DNA of 64,000 nucleotides from Halomonas jincaotanensis (GCF_018448785.1 NZ_JAHCLU010000001.1:431221-495220); one strand, 5' to 3'; shown: positions 25,475 through 34,509, counted from the stretch's first letter. Notes: generated from the letters alone by a model not told the origin. Numbers and translations: made by a program.

Positions 25475-25972
25475 ATGGCGTATTTCATGGTGATGGGCGG
25501 CCTCTTGCTGTCCGTTAGTTTTACCCTTGGCTGGATCGTGTGGCGCAGCGGCCAGTGGGCGCTCGGGCGCATGCCGGGCAGCAAGAGGGTGGCGCGTCGC
25601 AAGCAGCGGCCGGTGACGCCAAAGAAGGCCGTGCCAAGGAAAGCCGCGGCCAGCAAGGCGACGGCGGCAAAAGCGACCCCTCGAAAACCCGCCGCACCGC
25701 GTGCCCGCAAGCCCGCCAAACCGGCCGAGCCCTGGGGGCTGACGGTGTGGCTTTCGCACTGGCGCTTCGCGGTGCCGCTTTCGCTGCTGGCGTCATTGCT
25801 CTACGGCTTCACCCGCCTGGCGCAATTCGGCATGACCCAGCGGCCGAGCGAGGTGCCCGCGGGCTACCACGGCCTGGTCAGCGTGCTCGGCTGGGCCGCC
25901 GTGGGGCTGCTGGGGCTCGCGGCGATCAATCTGCTGGCGCGCTGGCGGTGTTATCGGGCCAGTGCGAAATAG
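25475..25972 (+). CDS. Membrane protein with a Lys/Ala/Pro-rich linker
   Basis: A 165-residue protein I do not recognise. Residues 1-28 form a hydrophobic segment. Residues 35-85 are a low-complexity basic linker rich in K, A, P and R (segments such as KKAVPRKAAASKATAAKA), resembling the tails of histone H1-like and AlgP-type bacterial proteins. Two further transmembrane segments follow (WRFAVPLSLLASLLYGF and a Gly/Leu-rich helix near residue 140). The positive linker is probably cytoplasmic and could contact nucleic acid or acidic phospholipids; this is speculation. AAGGA precedes the ATG. It stands alone between two TA pairs. Confidence 0.7.
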   Translation: MAYFMVMGGLLLSVSFTLGWIVWRSGQWALGRMPGSKRVARRKQRPVTPKKAVPRKAAASKATAAKATPRKPAAPRARKPAKPAEPWGLTVWLSHWRFAVPLSLLASLLYGFTRLAQFGMTQRPSEVPAGYHGLVSVLGWAAVGLLGLAAINLLARWRCYRASAK

Positions 25973-26013
25973 CAGTACAAAGGTGGGACTGGCGAACGTG
26001 GATACTGGCTGAT

Positions 26014-26035
26014 ACGTACAGAAATGAGTACAATG
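26014..26035. promoter_or_regulatory. Candidate yefM-yoeB promoter/operator
   Basis: Two GTACA half-sites (ACGTACAG and GAGTACAATG) lie just upstream of the yefM start, and a TACAAT -10 box at 26029-26034 overlaps the second. YefM operators in E. coli are built on TGTACA-containing palindromes, so autorepression is likely. Confidence 0.5.
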
Positions 26036-26057
26036 ACTCGATTAAATGGAGGTCATT

Positions 26058-26312
26058 ATGGACACAGTCACTTATAGCCATTTTCGTAGCCACCTGGCCA
26101 AGGTTCTGGACCGGGTCAACGACGACCACGTGCCGGTACTGATCACGCGCCAGAACGGTAAGCCGGCCATCGTGATGTCGGTAGAGGACTTCAAATCCTA
26201 CGAAGAGACTGCCTACCTGATGGCAAGCCCACGTAACGCGCAGCGCTTGAATGAGGCCATCGCCGAGGTAGAGCGGGGCGATGGTTTGGAACACGAACTA
26301 CTTGACCCATGA
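26058..26312 (+). CDS. yefM: YefM-type antitoxin
   Basis: An 84-residue Phd/YefM antitoxin: MDTVTYSHFRSHLAKVLDRV, then PVLITRQNGKPAIVMSVEDF and an acidic tail. TGGAGG lies 5 nt before the ATG at 26058; four codons upstream an ATG overlaps that site and is unlikely. ATGA overlap with the downstream toxin gene gives a canonical, translationally coupled yefM-yoeB pair. Confidence 0.93.
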   Translation: MDTVTYSHFRSHLAKVLDRVNDDHVPVLITRQNGKPAIVMSVEDFKSYEETAYLMASPRNAQRLNEAIAEVERGDGLEHELLDP

Positions 26313-26563
26313 TGCTGAGTTGGGCCGGTCATGCCTGGGAGGATTACCTCTATTGGCAGGCGCGTGACAAGAAGACCCTCAAGCGAATTAATACACTGAT
26401 CAAGGATATTCAGCGCCAGCCGTTTGGCGGCCTGGGCGATCCCGAACCTCTACGCCATCAATGGTCCGGTTATTGGTCACGTCGGATCGACCGGGAGCAT
26501 CGACTGGTTTACAAGGTCATGGATCATGCCATCGTGATCGTCCAGTGTCGTTATCATTACTGA
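26309..26563 (+). CDS. yoeB: YoeB mRNA interferase toxin
   Basis: An 84-residue YoeB, the same length as E. coli YoeB. The catalytic residues fall at the E. coli positions: Glu46 (DPEPLRH), Arg65 (EHRLVY), His83 and Tyr84 (RYHY at the end). It appears fully functional, unlike the toxins near 21-22 kb. It is only distantly similar to the other YoeB at 24771, so the two pairs are not a recent duplication. Confidence 0.94.
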   Translation: MMLSWAGHAWEDYLYWQARDKKTLKRINTLIKDIQRQPFGGLGDPEPLRHQWSGYWSRRIDREHRLVYKVMDHAIVIVQCRYHY

Positions 26564-26641
26564 CTCCATAAGTTGGCGGGGAGCTTGGTGTCTCCCATTT
26601 GCTAGAGTTTATCCGCAAACCCTACATATAAAGGCCCCGCT

Positions 26642-28045
26642 ATGCACGATGCCCCGATCTTCCTGCCGCTGCGCGAGCAGCACGCCAGGCTGCGCAGCGG
26701 CACCTTGAGTGCTGCGCAACTCGCCGAGGCGGCGGCCGCGAACTTTGCCCGGCGCGGCGAGCACGACCATGCCTATGTGACCTGGAATGGTGAGGCGGCG
26801 GTGAAAGCCGCGGCGGCGACCGACGCGGTCCTCGCCGGTGGCGGCGATAGCGGTGCCATGATGGGCATTCCGATCTCGATCAAGGATATCTACGCCGTGG
26901 CGGGCCTGCCGACCTACGCCGGGTCATCGCAGCGCCTGCCCGAGCGCTGGGAGCGGCCCGGCCCGATGATCTCGGCCTTGATGCGCCAATTGCCCAGCGT
27001 GATGGGCAAGACGCACACGGTGGAATTCGCCTTCGGCGGCCTGGGCACCAATGCGCACTGGGGCGCGCCGCGCAATCCCTGGGATCTGCGCGACCACCGC
27101 GCGCCGGGTGGCTCGAGTGCGGGCGCCGGGGTCTCGCTGGTCAGCGGCACCGCTGCGCTGGCGCTGGGGACCGACACCGCTGGCTCGGTGCGGGTTCCCG
27201 CCTCGATGACCGGGGTGGCGGGGCTCAAGACTACCGCGGGGCGCTGGTCGACCCAGCAGATCGTGCCGTTGTCGACGACCCTGGATACGCCCAGCTTGCT
27301 GGCGCGTAGCGTCGACGACCTGGCCTTCGCCTTTGCGGCCCTCGACGGCGATTTGGCCGGTAAACGAACCGGCATACCGGCAACGCCCGATCTCGCGGAC
27401 CTGACCTTCGGGGTGCCCGAGGCCTTCTTCTGGGACGATTGCAGCCCGGGCATCGCCGAGGCGGTTCAGGCGGCGATACGCCAGCTCGAGGCCGCCGGGG
27501 CGCGGATCGTCAAGCTTGACCTGCCCCGGACCGACGAAACCTTCGCGCTGTTCCAACAGGGCGGCCTGGCCGCAGTCGAGCTGGCGGCCTTCCTGCATAC
27601 CGAGCTGCCCGAGATGATCGCCACGCTCGATCCCAATGTGGCGGCCCGGGTCAAGGCCGCCGATGACATGCCGGCCTGGGAATACGTGCGTCGACGAGGC
27701 GTGATCGAGTCGCTATGTGCCAGTGCCGCGGCAAGCCTGGCCGGGGTCGATGCCTTGCTGTCGCCGACCGTTGCCATCACGCCCCCGACGCTTGCGAGCC
27801 TGAAGCAGGAAGGCGCCTACCCCAAGGCCAACATGCACGCGCTGCGCAATACCGTGGTGGGCAACTTCATGGGGCTTTGCGCGCTGACCTTGCCGGTGGG
27901 CAAGGACGCGGCGGGCATGCCGGTCGGTTTGCAGGTGATGGCCGCGCCCTGGCAAGACGCGCGCCTGCTGGCGCTCGGGCAGGCCATCGAAAACCAGCTC
28001 GGCAACGGTCTCGAGATTCTTGGGGTGCCGCCCTGGGAGCGCTAA
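26642..28045 (+). CDS. Amidase signature family hydrolase
   Basis: A 467-residue amidase with the Ser-cisSer-Lys triad: Lys in PISIKDIYAV (about residue 80), cis-Ser in the PGGSSAGAG motif (about residue 159), and the nucleophile Ser in DTAGSVRVPAS (about residue 183). GatA-like amidases hydrolyse small amides or aryl amides; there are no gatB/gatC neighbours, so a catabolic substrate is likely but unknown. It is preceded by 78 bp after yoeB and stands alone. Confidence 0.9.
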   Translation: MHDAPIFLPLREQHARLRSGTLSAAQLAEAAAANFARRGEHDHAYVTWNGEAAVKAAAATDAVLAGGGDSGAMMGIPISIKDIYAVAGLPTYAGSSQRLPERWERPGPMISALMRQLPSVMGKTHTVEFAFGGLGTNAHWGAPRNPWDLRDHRAPGGSSAGAGVSLVSGTAALALGTDTAGSVRVPASMTGVAGLKTTAGRWSTQQIVPLSTTLDTPSLLARSVDDLAFAFAALDGDLAGKRTGIPATPDLADLTFGVPEAFFWDDCSPGIAEAVQAAIRQLEAAGARIVKLDLPRTDETFALFQQGGLAAVELAAFLHTELPEMIATLDPNVAARVKAADDMPAWEYVRRRGVIESLCASAAASLAGVDALLSPTVAITPPTLASLKQEGAYPKANMHALRNTVVGNFMGLCALTLPVGKDAAGMPVGLQVMAAPWQDARLLALGQAIENQLGNGLEILGVPPWER

Positions 28046-28142
28046 GCAAGCTTTTCATGCGTGGCGATGCCGCGCATGATGGTCGGTGGGAATCGGCGAG
28101 CATCGACGGGAAATAGGGAAAGGCTGAACTCAAGGAGATGAG

Positions 28143-28586
28143 ATGACGACTACCGCTCATTCGAGACGGTCCTGCGGGTATGCCGCACTCGTGGGGATCG
28201 GCACCATGGCGGCCGTCGATGAAATTATCTTTCACCAGTTACTTCAGTGGCATCACTTTTTCGATCACGCCACCCCAGCGATTGGCATCGTCTCTGACGG
28301 CCTCTTGCACGCTATGGAGTTGATGGCGCTGGTGGCGGGGTTTTTCCTCCTGATCGTTCTCGCTCTTCAACAGCGCTTGATCGCTCGCCTGGCCTGGGCG
28401 GGCTTTTTCATCGGTGCGGGTGGTTTTCAGTTATTCGATGGCGTCGTCAGCCACAAGATACTGCGCATCCACCAGATTCGTTATGACGTGGACTTGCTCG
28501 TCTATGACGTTACTTGGATAGCCTCCGGCCTCGTGCTGTTATTGATCGGCATAGGGCTGTATCGCCGCCATGTACGTCGTGCATGA
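28143..28586 (+). CDS. DUF2243 membrane protein
   Basis: A 147-residue protein with four predicted transmembrane helices and conserved histidines (DEIIFHQLLQWHHFFDH, GLLHAMELM, FDGVVSHKILRIHQIR), typical of DUF2243. GAGATG-type sequence precedes the start. It lies 68 nt before the CtaG-like gene, and this pairing is common in proteobacteria; the histidines suggest heme or metal handling, but no function is established. Confidence 0.87.
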   Translation: MTTTAHSRRSCGYAALVGIGTMAAVDEIIFHQLLQWHHFFDHATPAIGIVSDGLLHAMELMALVAGFFLLIVLALQQRLIARLAWAGFFIGAGGFQLFDGVVSHKILRIHQIRYDVDLLVYDVTWIASGLVLLLIGIGLYRRHVRRA

Positions 28587-28654
28587 ACCCGTTGTGTTAC
28601 TTGTTTTCATACCGGGTTTCATAGAGAACTTTCTGAGTCGACTGGAGCGGGCCC

Positions 28655-29443
28655 GTGCCTTCCACGATTGCCATCTCCATTATCGCCATCGGCACGATTG
28701 TCTATCTGCGTGCCGCCCGCCGTCAGTCGCAGGCCGGTAAGCACTGGAGCGTCTGGCGCCAGCTTTCATTGGTCGCCGGCAGTCTGCTGCTGGGGGTGGC
28801 GTTGTCCGCGCCTGTCATGCGGTGGGCGCATCACGACCTGGTGGGCCACATGGCCCAGCACCTGGCGATCGGCATGCTGGTGCCCTTGGCTTGGGTGCTT
28901 TCCGCTCCCGTGACGTTAATGCTGCGTGTGCTGCCCGTCGCTGCGGCGCGAGGTCTCGTTGGCCTGCTGCAATCGTCGCCGGCGCGGCGCTTGTCGCATC
29001 CCGTCAGTGCCGCGCTCCTCAACATCGGTGGCATGTATGTCTTATATCTGACGCCGCTCTTTGCCGCGTCGATGCACACGCCTTGGCTGCACTATTGGAT
29101 GCTGGGGCATTTCCTGATTGCCGGGTACCTGTTCTGCTGGTCGATCCTGGCCGCGCCCGATGTGTCGCCGCACACGGTGAGCCTGCGTGTCAGAGGGAGC
29201 GTTCTTTTTCTATCGATTGCCGCGCATGCGATGCTCGGCAAGCTGATGTATGGCTATCAATGGCCACGCCACACGACTCATGGGATCGAAGAGATTCAGG
29301 CGGCTGCCCAGCTCATGTACTACGGAGGCGATGTTGCCGAAGGCCTGCTCGCACTGGCCTTTTTTGCCCTCTGGTACGGGAAGACCGCTCCACGGGTCGT
29401 TCGCCTGACGCCTGGGGTTCACAGCAGTCGGCATATTCGCTGA
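28655..29443 (+). CDS. CtaG-type cytochrome c oxidase assembly protein (caa3 family)
   Basis: A 262-residue polytopic membrane protein starting at GTG, with TGGAGCGG 5 nt upstream. Several hydrophobic helices and conserved histidines (MRWAHHDLVGHMAQHLAIGM, LHYWMLGHFL, HAMLGKLMYG) fit the caa3-type CtaG family, which supports copper-site assembly in heme-copper oxidases. No oxidase subunit genes are nearby, so it may serve an oxidase encoded elsewhere together with the DUF2243 protein. Confidence 0.83.
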   Translation: MPSTIAISIIAIGTIVYLRAARRQSQAGKHWSVWRQLSLVAGSLLLGVALSAPVMRWAHHDLVGHMAQHLAIGMLVPLAWVLSAPVTLMLRVLPVAAARGLVGLLQSSPARRLSHPVSAALLNIGGMYVLYLTPLFAASMHTPWLHYWMLGHFLIAGYLFCWSILAAPDVSPHTVSLRVRGSVLFLSIAAHAMLGKLMYGYQWPRHTTHGIEEIQAAAQLMYYGGDVAEGLLALAFFALWYGKTAPRVVRLTPGVHSSRHIR

Positions 29444-29486
29444 AGGCATCGAGTGCGTAATGTGATGAGCCAATTCAGCATTGATG

Positions 29487-29501
29487 GATGATCGCATCAT
29501 C
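29487..29501. promoter_or_regulatory. Dyad upstream of ectD
   Basis: GATGATCGCATCATC has two perfect 6-bp arms around a 3-nt centre, 61 nt before the ectD start. It may be a regulator site; the osmotic control of ectD in halophiles makes it worth noting. Confidence 0.4.
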
Positions 29502-29561
29502 GTTACCTTTGGCAGGGAGAAATACGTATCAATCACAGTATTGCTAATAAAGGAATATGGC

Positions 29562-30479
29562 ATGCGAAATACCCAAGATCTCTTTCCCACTCGCCTGGAG
29601 CGAAAGCTGGGAATGTTCGAGCGTATCGACCCGGTGGTCTATGGCGATGAGTCCCAGCTCTCGGACGGGCCATTGAGCAAGGCTGAAATTGCTGACTACG
29701 AAAAGAATGGCTTCCTGTCGTTCGAAGGCTTTTATGACAGCGAGAAGATGGAAGCCTTTCTTCAGGAACTCCGCGACTACGAGGACGATTCCGACCTGAA
29801 GCTTTCCGAGGGCACGATACTCGAGCCCGGGCGGGAAGAAATTCGTACCATCTTCGGCATTCACGACGTGTCCGAGCGTTTCAGCAAGCTAACCCGGGAC
29901 CCGCGGCTTCTGGCCATCGTCAAGCAGTTGCTGGGCAGCGACGTGTATATCCATCAATCGCGGATCAACTACAAGCCCGGTTTCAAGGGCAAGGGGTTCG
30001 AGTGGCATTCCGACTTCGAGACCTGGCACAGCGAAGATGGCATGCCGCGTATGCGGGCCCTGAGTTGTTCCATCGTGCTTACCGATAATGGCGAGTTCAA
30101 TGGGCCGCTGATGCTGATACCCGGTTCGCATCGTTACTTCGTGCCTTGTGTCGGCCGTACGCCCGAGGACAACTACAAGGAATCACTGAAGAGCCAGGAA
30201 GTCGGCGTGCCCCCGGCGAGCGGCCTGCGTGAGTTGATGCTGGAGAACGATATCGTGGCGCCCAAGGGGCCGGCCGGCTCGCTGGTGATATTCGAGTGCA
30301 ATACCATGCACGGCTCGAATATCAATATGTCCTGTTGGCCGCGGAGCAATCTGTTCTTCGTTTACAACAGCGTCGAGAACACTCTCGAGAACCCCTTCTG
30401 CGGTAATCGTCCGCGGCCGGAGTTCCTGGCTAACCGCTCCGACTGGGACCCGCTCGAACCCAATGACGAGGCGTTCTAG
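29562..30479 (+). CDS. ectD: Ectoine 5-hydroxylase
   Basis: A 305-residue Fe(II)/2-oxoglutarate-dependent dioxygenase that converts ectoine to 5-hydroxyectoine, a compatible solute. The EctD signature is present as FEWHSDFETWHSEDGMP (residues 147-162). The iron ligands are His149, Asp151 and His250 (NTMHGSN). The start at 29562 gives MRNTQDLFPTRLERK and has AAGGA at 7 nt; the upstream in-frame ATGs lack sites. The ectABC genes are not in the window, so ectD is an orphan locus, as in Halomonas elongata. It is monocistronic, with no clear hairpin terminator in the 84 bp before the convergent aminotransferase gene. Confidence 0.97.
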   Translation: MRNTQDLFPTRLERKLGMFERIDPVVYGDESQLSDGPLSKAEIADYEKNGFLSFEGFYDSEKMEAFLQELRDYEDDSDLKLSEGTILEPGREEIRTIFGIHDVSERFSKLTRDPRLLAIVKQLLGSDVYIHQSRINYKPGFKGKGFEWHSDFETWHSEDGMPRMRALSCSIVLTDNGEFNGPLMLIPGSHRYFVPCVGRTPEDNYKESLKSQEVGVPPASGLRELMLENDIVAPKGPAGSLVIFECNTMHGSNINMSCWPRSNLFFVYNSVENTLENPFCGNRPRPEFLANRSDWDPLEPNDEAF

Positions 30480-30563
30480 TCCACTTCCCTCACCTTATTG
30501 CCACTCCCCGTCACCCAACCGTTAGTCGCGACTCGCCAGTCGCGACTCGACTGTTTTGGAGTG

Positions 30564-31661
30564 CTAAATCGCTTCCTCGAGTATCGATAGCCTGCCGGGC
30601 ACCAAGGCGTCTTCCACGGCGGTGATGCGCAGCACGTGGCCGAGCTCAGGATGGGCGGGTCGGGCGATCAGCTTGCCGGCGTCCAGCAGTTCCGCGTGAA
30701 CGCGCTTGGCCAATACCGCGTTGGCCATGCGAATACCGATAAAGTTCGTGGCACTGGGCAGCACATCGGCGCCCAGTGCGCGAAAGTGATCGGCCAGCCG
30801 TTCGCGACGCTCACAGACGGCATCGATGTGGGCCCGGGTTTCCTCCGGATGATCGAGCACCACTTCCGCGGCGGCCAGGGTGAGGGTCGACACGGCATAA
30901 TGGATGCGCACTTTCATCAGCACCGCGAGGGTCTCGGGTTCGGCGATGGCATAGCCGATGCGCATCCCGGCCATGCCGTGGGCCTTGGAGAGCGTCCTCA
31001 GCCGGACGACGCCGGGCAGTACCTCGCGGCTGAAGGGTGAGTCGGCATCGGCGCGGAAATCATGGTAGGCCTCGTCGAGCAACAGCCAGCAATCCTCGGG
31101 CAGGCCGGCGCGCAGGTCGCGAATCGCTGCGTCGGAATGCAGATGGCCGGTGGGATTGTCGGGATTGGCCAGGTAGACCAGACGTGCTTTCCGTTCAAGC
31201 GCCAGGCCCTTCAAGGCCGTCAGGTCGGGCGCCAGGTGTCCGGGACCTTTGTCGTAGCTGACTTCCAACAGCTCGCAACCCTGCCCTTGGGCGAAATAGC
31301 CGAAGGTGGGATAGGTGCCGGCACTGGCAATCACCGTGTTGCCCATGGGCGCCAGACCCCGCAGGGCCAGGGCGATCAGGCTATCGGCGCCGGCATCGAC
31401 GAGAAGCGCCTCGAGCGGAATTCCCTGCTGTTCCGACACCCGCTGACGCACCCCGAGTGCCTCGGCATCGCCATAACTGTAGGCGTGTTCGACCATGGCG
31501 TCGCCAAAGTGCGCGCGCAGGGCGCGATGGGGCATGTCGAGCCCCTCGTTGGAACCCAGACGGTGGGGAATCTCGCGTCCCAGGCGCCGCTCCAGCACCT
31601 TGATGCCAGGAAAAGGATTGCTCGGGCCGTCGCCTTGCAGATGATCGGGATAGCGGGGCAT
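30564..31661 (-). CDS. Histidinol-phosphate aminotransferase-like (HisC-type) aminotransferase
   Basis: A 365-residue fold-type I PLP enzyme. YLANPDNPTGHLHSD, LLLDEAYHDF and TLSKAHGMAGMRIGY (Schiff-base lysine, about residue 220) are the class I/II markers, arranged as in HisC. Since it ends a catabolic/transport run rather than a his operon, it may act on another amino acid. It is 69 nt downstream of the GNAT gene, so it is probably the last gene of cluster A. Confidence 0.85.
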   Translation of the reverse strand: MPRYPDHLQGDGPSNPFPGIKVLERRLGREIPHRLGSNEGLDMPHRALRAHFGDAMVEHAYSYGDAEALGVRQRVSEQQGIPLEALLVDAGADSLIALALRGLAPMGNTVIASAGTYPTFGYFAQGQGCELLEVSYDKGPGHLAPDLTALKGLALERKARLVYLANPDNPTGHLHSDAAIRDLRAGLPEDCWLLLDEAYHDFRADADSPFSREVLPGVVRLRTLSKAHGMAGMRIGYAIAEPETLAVLMKVRIHYAVSTLTLAAAEVVLDHPEETRAHIDAVCERRERLADHFRALGADVLPSATNFIGIRMANAVLAKRVHAELLDAGKLIARPAHPELGHVLRITAVEDALVPGRLSILEEAI

Positions 31662-31730
31662 GGGGTCTCCTGTGTGATGCCGGTAGTAATGAGCGATGTA
31701 GCGATGAAGACGTCAGACGTTGAGTTGCCG

Positions 31731-32177
31731 TCAGACGTCGAGCTGATAGGTCAGCCAGTCGGTTCGCGTGGCGTGGCGGTCATAGACCCCCCTGGCGCGA
31801 TAGTTCTGTTCCTTGGTGATCCAGCGCACGAACGGCCATCCCTGGTGGCGGGCTTCCTCACGCAGGGCTTCGAGCATGATGTCCACGGCTCCCTCGCCGC
31901 GATGGTCTGGATCGATGTAGAGGTCATCGAGAAAGCCGATTTTTGCCCCGCGCAGCGGCGAGGGCATGGCGCGAAAATGCATCAGCCCGATCGCCGTGCC
32001 CTCGTCGTTTCGCGCCAGGCGCCCCTGCAAGGGTTCGTCGGGCGCCTGGAGCCAGTCCCACACGGTTGCCAGGATAGTGTCGCTCATGGGCATGCCGTAA
32101 TACGTGGCATAGCCGTGATACAGCCGGGTCCAGTCGGGCCGGTCGGCGGGGGTGGGCGTGGCGAGTTGCAGGGTCAT
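31731..32177 (-). CDS. GNAT family N-acetyltransferase
   Basis: A 148-residue GNAT protein with the acetyl-CoA-binding motif A in IGFLDDLYIDPDHRGEGAVD (residues about 78-97) and a C-terminal TDWLTYQL strand. Substrate unknown, probably an amine or amino acid. The start overlaps the EamA gene by 4 bp (ATGA). Confidence 0.87.
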   Translation of the reverse strand: MTLQLATPTPADRPDWTRLYHGYATYYGMPMSDTILATVWDWLQAPDEPLQGRLARNDEGTAIGLMHFRAMPSPLRGAKIGFLDDLYIDPDHRGEGAVDIMLEALREEARHQGWPFVRWITKEQNYRARGVYDRHATRTDWLTYQLDV

Positions 32178-33118
32178 GGCCTAGGCCTCTTGTTGAGCAT
32201 GACGATGGCGATGGCGCCGAGAATCAGCAGCAGAGCCAGCAGGACCCTGAGGGTGAACGGCTCGTCGAGCAGCACGATGGCACTGCCGACACCGACCACC
32301 GGAATGATCAGGGTGCTGATGGTCGATTGTGCCAGGGTCAGGCGATTGACGTTGCGAAACCACAGCATCTGCGCCAGGCATATAGAAAACACCAGATGAT
32401 AGCCCAGCGCCAGCCAGGTGCTGTCCTGCCAGGCGCTGATCGGCGGGGGCGATTCTCGCCAGGCCATCAGCCAGAGCATCGGCAGCGCACAGATGGCGAA
32501 TTGCCAGCCGGTGATGACCACCGGATGGCTCTCCCAGCGGCCGCGTCGCTTGATCAACACGGTGCCGAGCGCCCAGGAGAGTGCCGCGCCGATAACGATC
32601 ATGGGCCCGATCAGCTCCTCGATGCCCGCCTCAAGCGCGGTTGGCCCGAGCAGCACGATCAATCCCGTCTGACCGGTGGCGAGCCCCAGCCACTGACGTC
32701 GGCTGATGCGCTCGCCGAGCAGCGCCCAGGCCATCAGCGCCGCCCAGCAGGGCATGGTGAAGGCGATGATCGCCGCTTGGGACGTCGGCATGCGTAATTG
32801 CGCGAAGGCGGTGGCCAGGTTGAAGCCGAGAATCGTGAACAGGCCCGTGACGACGAGCCAGGGCCACTCCTTGCGCGAAACGCGAAGCGCCAGGCCGCTG
32901 AGGCGCGCCCAGCCCAGCAGCATGATGGCCCCGGCGCTGAAGCCGATCGCCCGCAGGGTGAAGGGGGGCAGATCCATGAGGATGAAGCGCACCGCCGGCC
33001 AGTTGCCGCCCCAGAACAGGCCGATGGCGCCGATCAGCATCAGGGAGCCGAGCAGTGGACGGTCGACCAGGGCGCCCTGGAGTCGCTGAGCGAGGGGATG
33101 GGACATGCGGCGGTTCAT
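32174..33118 (-). CDS. EamA/DMT family transporter
   Basis: A 314-residue protein with about ten hydrophobic helices in two EamA repeats (first LMLIGAIGLFWGGNWPAVRF, second beginning near GPMIVIGAALSWALGTVLI). Members of this drug/metabolite transporter family export amino acids or metabolites. It overlaps both neighbours by 4 bp, giving a coupled FAD oxidase-EamA-GNAT block. An alternative ATG four codons in (MSHPLAQ) exists, but the ATGA overlap favours 33118. Confidence 0.87.
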   Translation of the reverse strand: MNRRMSHPLAQRLQGALVDRPLLGSLMLIGAIGLFWGGNWPAVRFILMDLPPFTLRAIGFSAGAIMLLGWARLSGLALRVSRKEWPWLVVTGLFTILGFNLATAFAQLRMPTSQAAIIAFTMPCWAALMAWALLGERISRRQWLGLATGQTGLIVLLGPTALEAGIEELIGPMIVIGAALSWALGTVLIKRRGRWESHPVVITGWQFAICALPMLWLMAWRESPPPISAWQDSTWLALGYHLVFSICLAQMLWFRNVNRLTLAQSTISTLIIPVVGVGSAIVLLDEPFTLRVLLALLLILGAIAIVMLNKRPRP

Positions 33119-34509
33119 CCGGGGTTGGCGGCCAGCACCTTATGGCGATTGAGCAGGTGGTGGGGGTCGAGGGCGTGCTTGAGCGTGTGCATCAGGGCGA
33201 TCTCCTCGGGCGTGCGCGACAGTGCCAGGTAATCGCGCTTCTCCAGGCCGATGCCGTGTTCGGCCGATACAGAGCCGCCCAGCGCCGCCAGGGGCGTATA
33301 AACGCATTGCGCCACGGCTTGGCGGGTCTGGGGATCGGCGCTGCCGACGCTGATGGAGAGATGCAGGTTACCGTCGCCGAGATGGCCGAAGGTGACCAGA
33401 CGCGCCCCGGGCCATTCGTGAATCAGCGCCGGCTCCAGCGCGTCGATGTAGTCGGCCATGGCGTGGATCGGCAGGCTCACGTCGAAGGCGAGCAAGGGCG
33501 ATAGCGCCGCGATCAGTCCCTCGATGTCCTCGCGTATCGCCCAGATACCTTGTCGTTGGGCAGCGGAATGGGCGATGACGGCGTCGTTGATCAACTCGCT
33601 TTCCAGCGCGGCTTCCAGCGAGGCCGAAAACAGCTCGGCGTGATGCGTCGGGTCGTGGCCCAGCGATTCCACGATGACGAAGAAGGGCGCCTCGGGGGCA
33701 ATCGGCGGCGTATGCCGACCGCTTTCGGTGGTCAGCAGTCGATAGTGGCTTTGCCACATCACCTCGAAGGCCGCCAGGCTGCCACCGAGCGCATTGCCCA
33801 TCCGGGCGAGCAGGCCGGTGAGCGCCGCGAAGGAGTCGCAGGCCACCAGCGCGGTCTGCACGTCGGGCGTTGCCGGATGCAGGCGAAGCACCGCACGGGT
33901 GACGATCCCCAGCGTGCCTTCGCTGCCGATGAAGAGCTGCTTGAGGTCGAAACCGGCGTTGTTCTTCAGCATGCGGCTCATCGAGCTGACCACGGTGCCG
34001 TCGGCGAGCACGGCTTCGAGCCCCAGCACCTGCTGGCGCATCATGCCGTAGCGGATCACCCTCACGCCGCCGGCGTTGGTGGCGATGTTGCCGCCGATGG
34101 TGCAGCTGCCGCGGGCCCCCAGGTCGAGCGCAAACTGCAGACCCACCGCCTCTGCGGCTTCCTGAACGGCCTGCAGGGGCACGCCGGCCTGCACGGTCAG
34201 GGTGGCGCCGATGGTGTCGACATGCTCGATGGTGGTCAGGCGTTCCAGCGAGATGGCCAGCTCGTCGGGGTCGACGTCGGCACCCTGCACCAGGCCGGTG
34301 AGGCCGCCATGAGCGACCACGGGCTGACGTGCGCTATGGCACAGGCGCATCACCGCCGCGAGCTCCTGGGGGGAAGCGGGTCGCACAATCGCCCGCGCCC
34401 GACACGGCGCGCCGCTGAGCCAGTCCACCGAACGCCGGCTGACATCCTCGCCTGTCAGGACGTTGCCCGAGCCTACCAGGGCCTCGATGTCGGTCAGCAG
34501 GGCGTCCAT
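33115..34509 (-). CDS. FAD-linked oxidase (GlcD / D-2-hydroxy acid dehydrogenase type)
   Basis: A 464-residue PCMH-type flavoprotein. The FAD domain has AHGGLTGLVQGADV, the segment GSCTIGGNIATNAGGVRVIR and FIGSEGTLGIVT. The C-terminal cap domain has FGHLGDGNLHLSIS and ends with SAEHGIGLEKRDYL and DPHHLLNRHKV, as in D-lactate or D-2-hydroxyglutarate dehydrogenases. It oxidises a 2-hydroxy acid, transferring electrons to a quinone or cytochrome acceptor. The start MDALLTDIEALVG at 34509 has GGAAGG upstream; the longer frame to 34542 lacks one. It lies 85 nt downstream of the ABC ATPase in cluster A. Confidence 0.88.
   Translation of the reverse strand: MDALLTDIEALVGSGNVLTGEDVSRRSVDWLSGAPCRARAIVRPASPQELAAVMRLCHSARQPVVAHGGLTGLVQGADVDPDELAISLERLTTIEHVDTIGATLTVQAGVPLQAVQEAAEAVGLQFALDLGARGSCTIGGNIATNAGGVRVIRYGMMRQQVLGLEAVLADGTVVSSMSRMLKNNAGFDLKQLFIGSEGTLGIVTRAVLRLHPATPDVQTALVACDSFAALTGLLARMGNALGGSLAAFEVMWQSHYRLLTTESGRHTPPIAPEAPFFVIVESLGHDPTHHAELFSASLEAALESELINDAVIAHSAAQRQGIWAIREDIEGLIAALSPLLAFDVSLPIHAMADYIDALEPALIHEWPGARLVTFGHLGDGNLHLSISVGSADPQTRQAVAQCVYTPLAALGGSVSAEHGIGLEKRDYLALSRTPEEIALMHTLKHALDPHHLLNRHKVLAANPG

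Noticed and set aside
20972..26563. TA island as an integron cassette array
   Set aside because: Genes lie in both orientations, no attC-like imperfect hairpins follow each gene and no integron integrase is visible.
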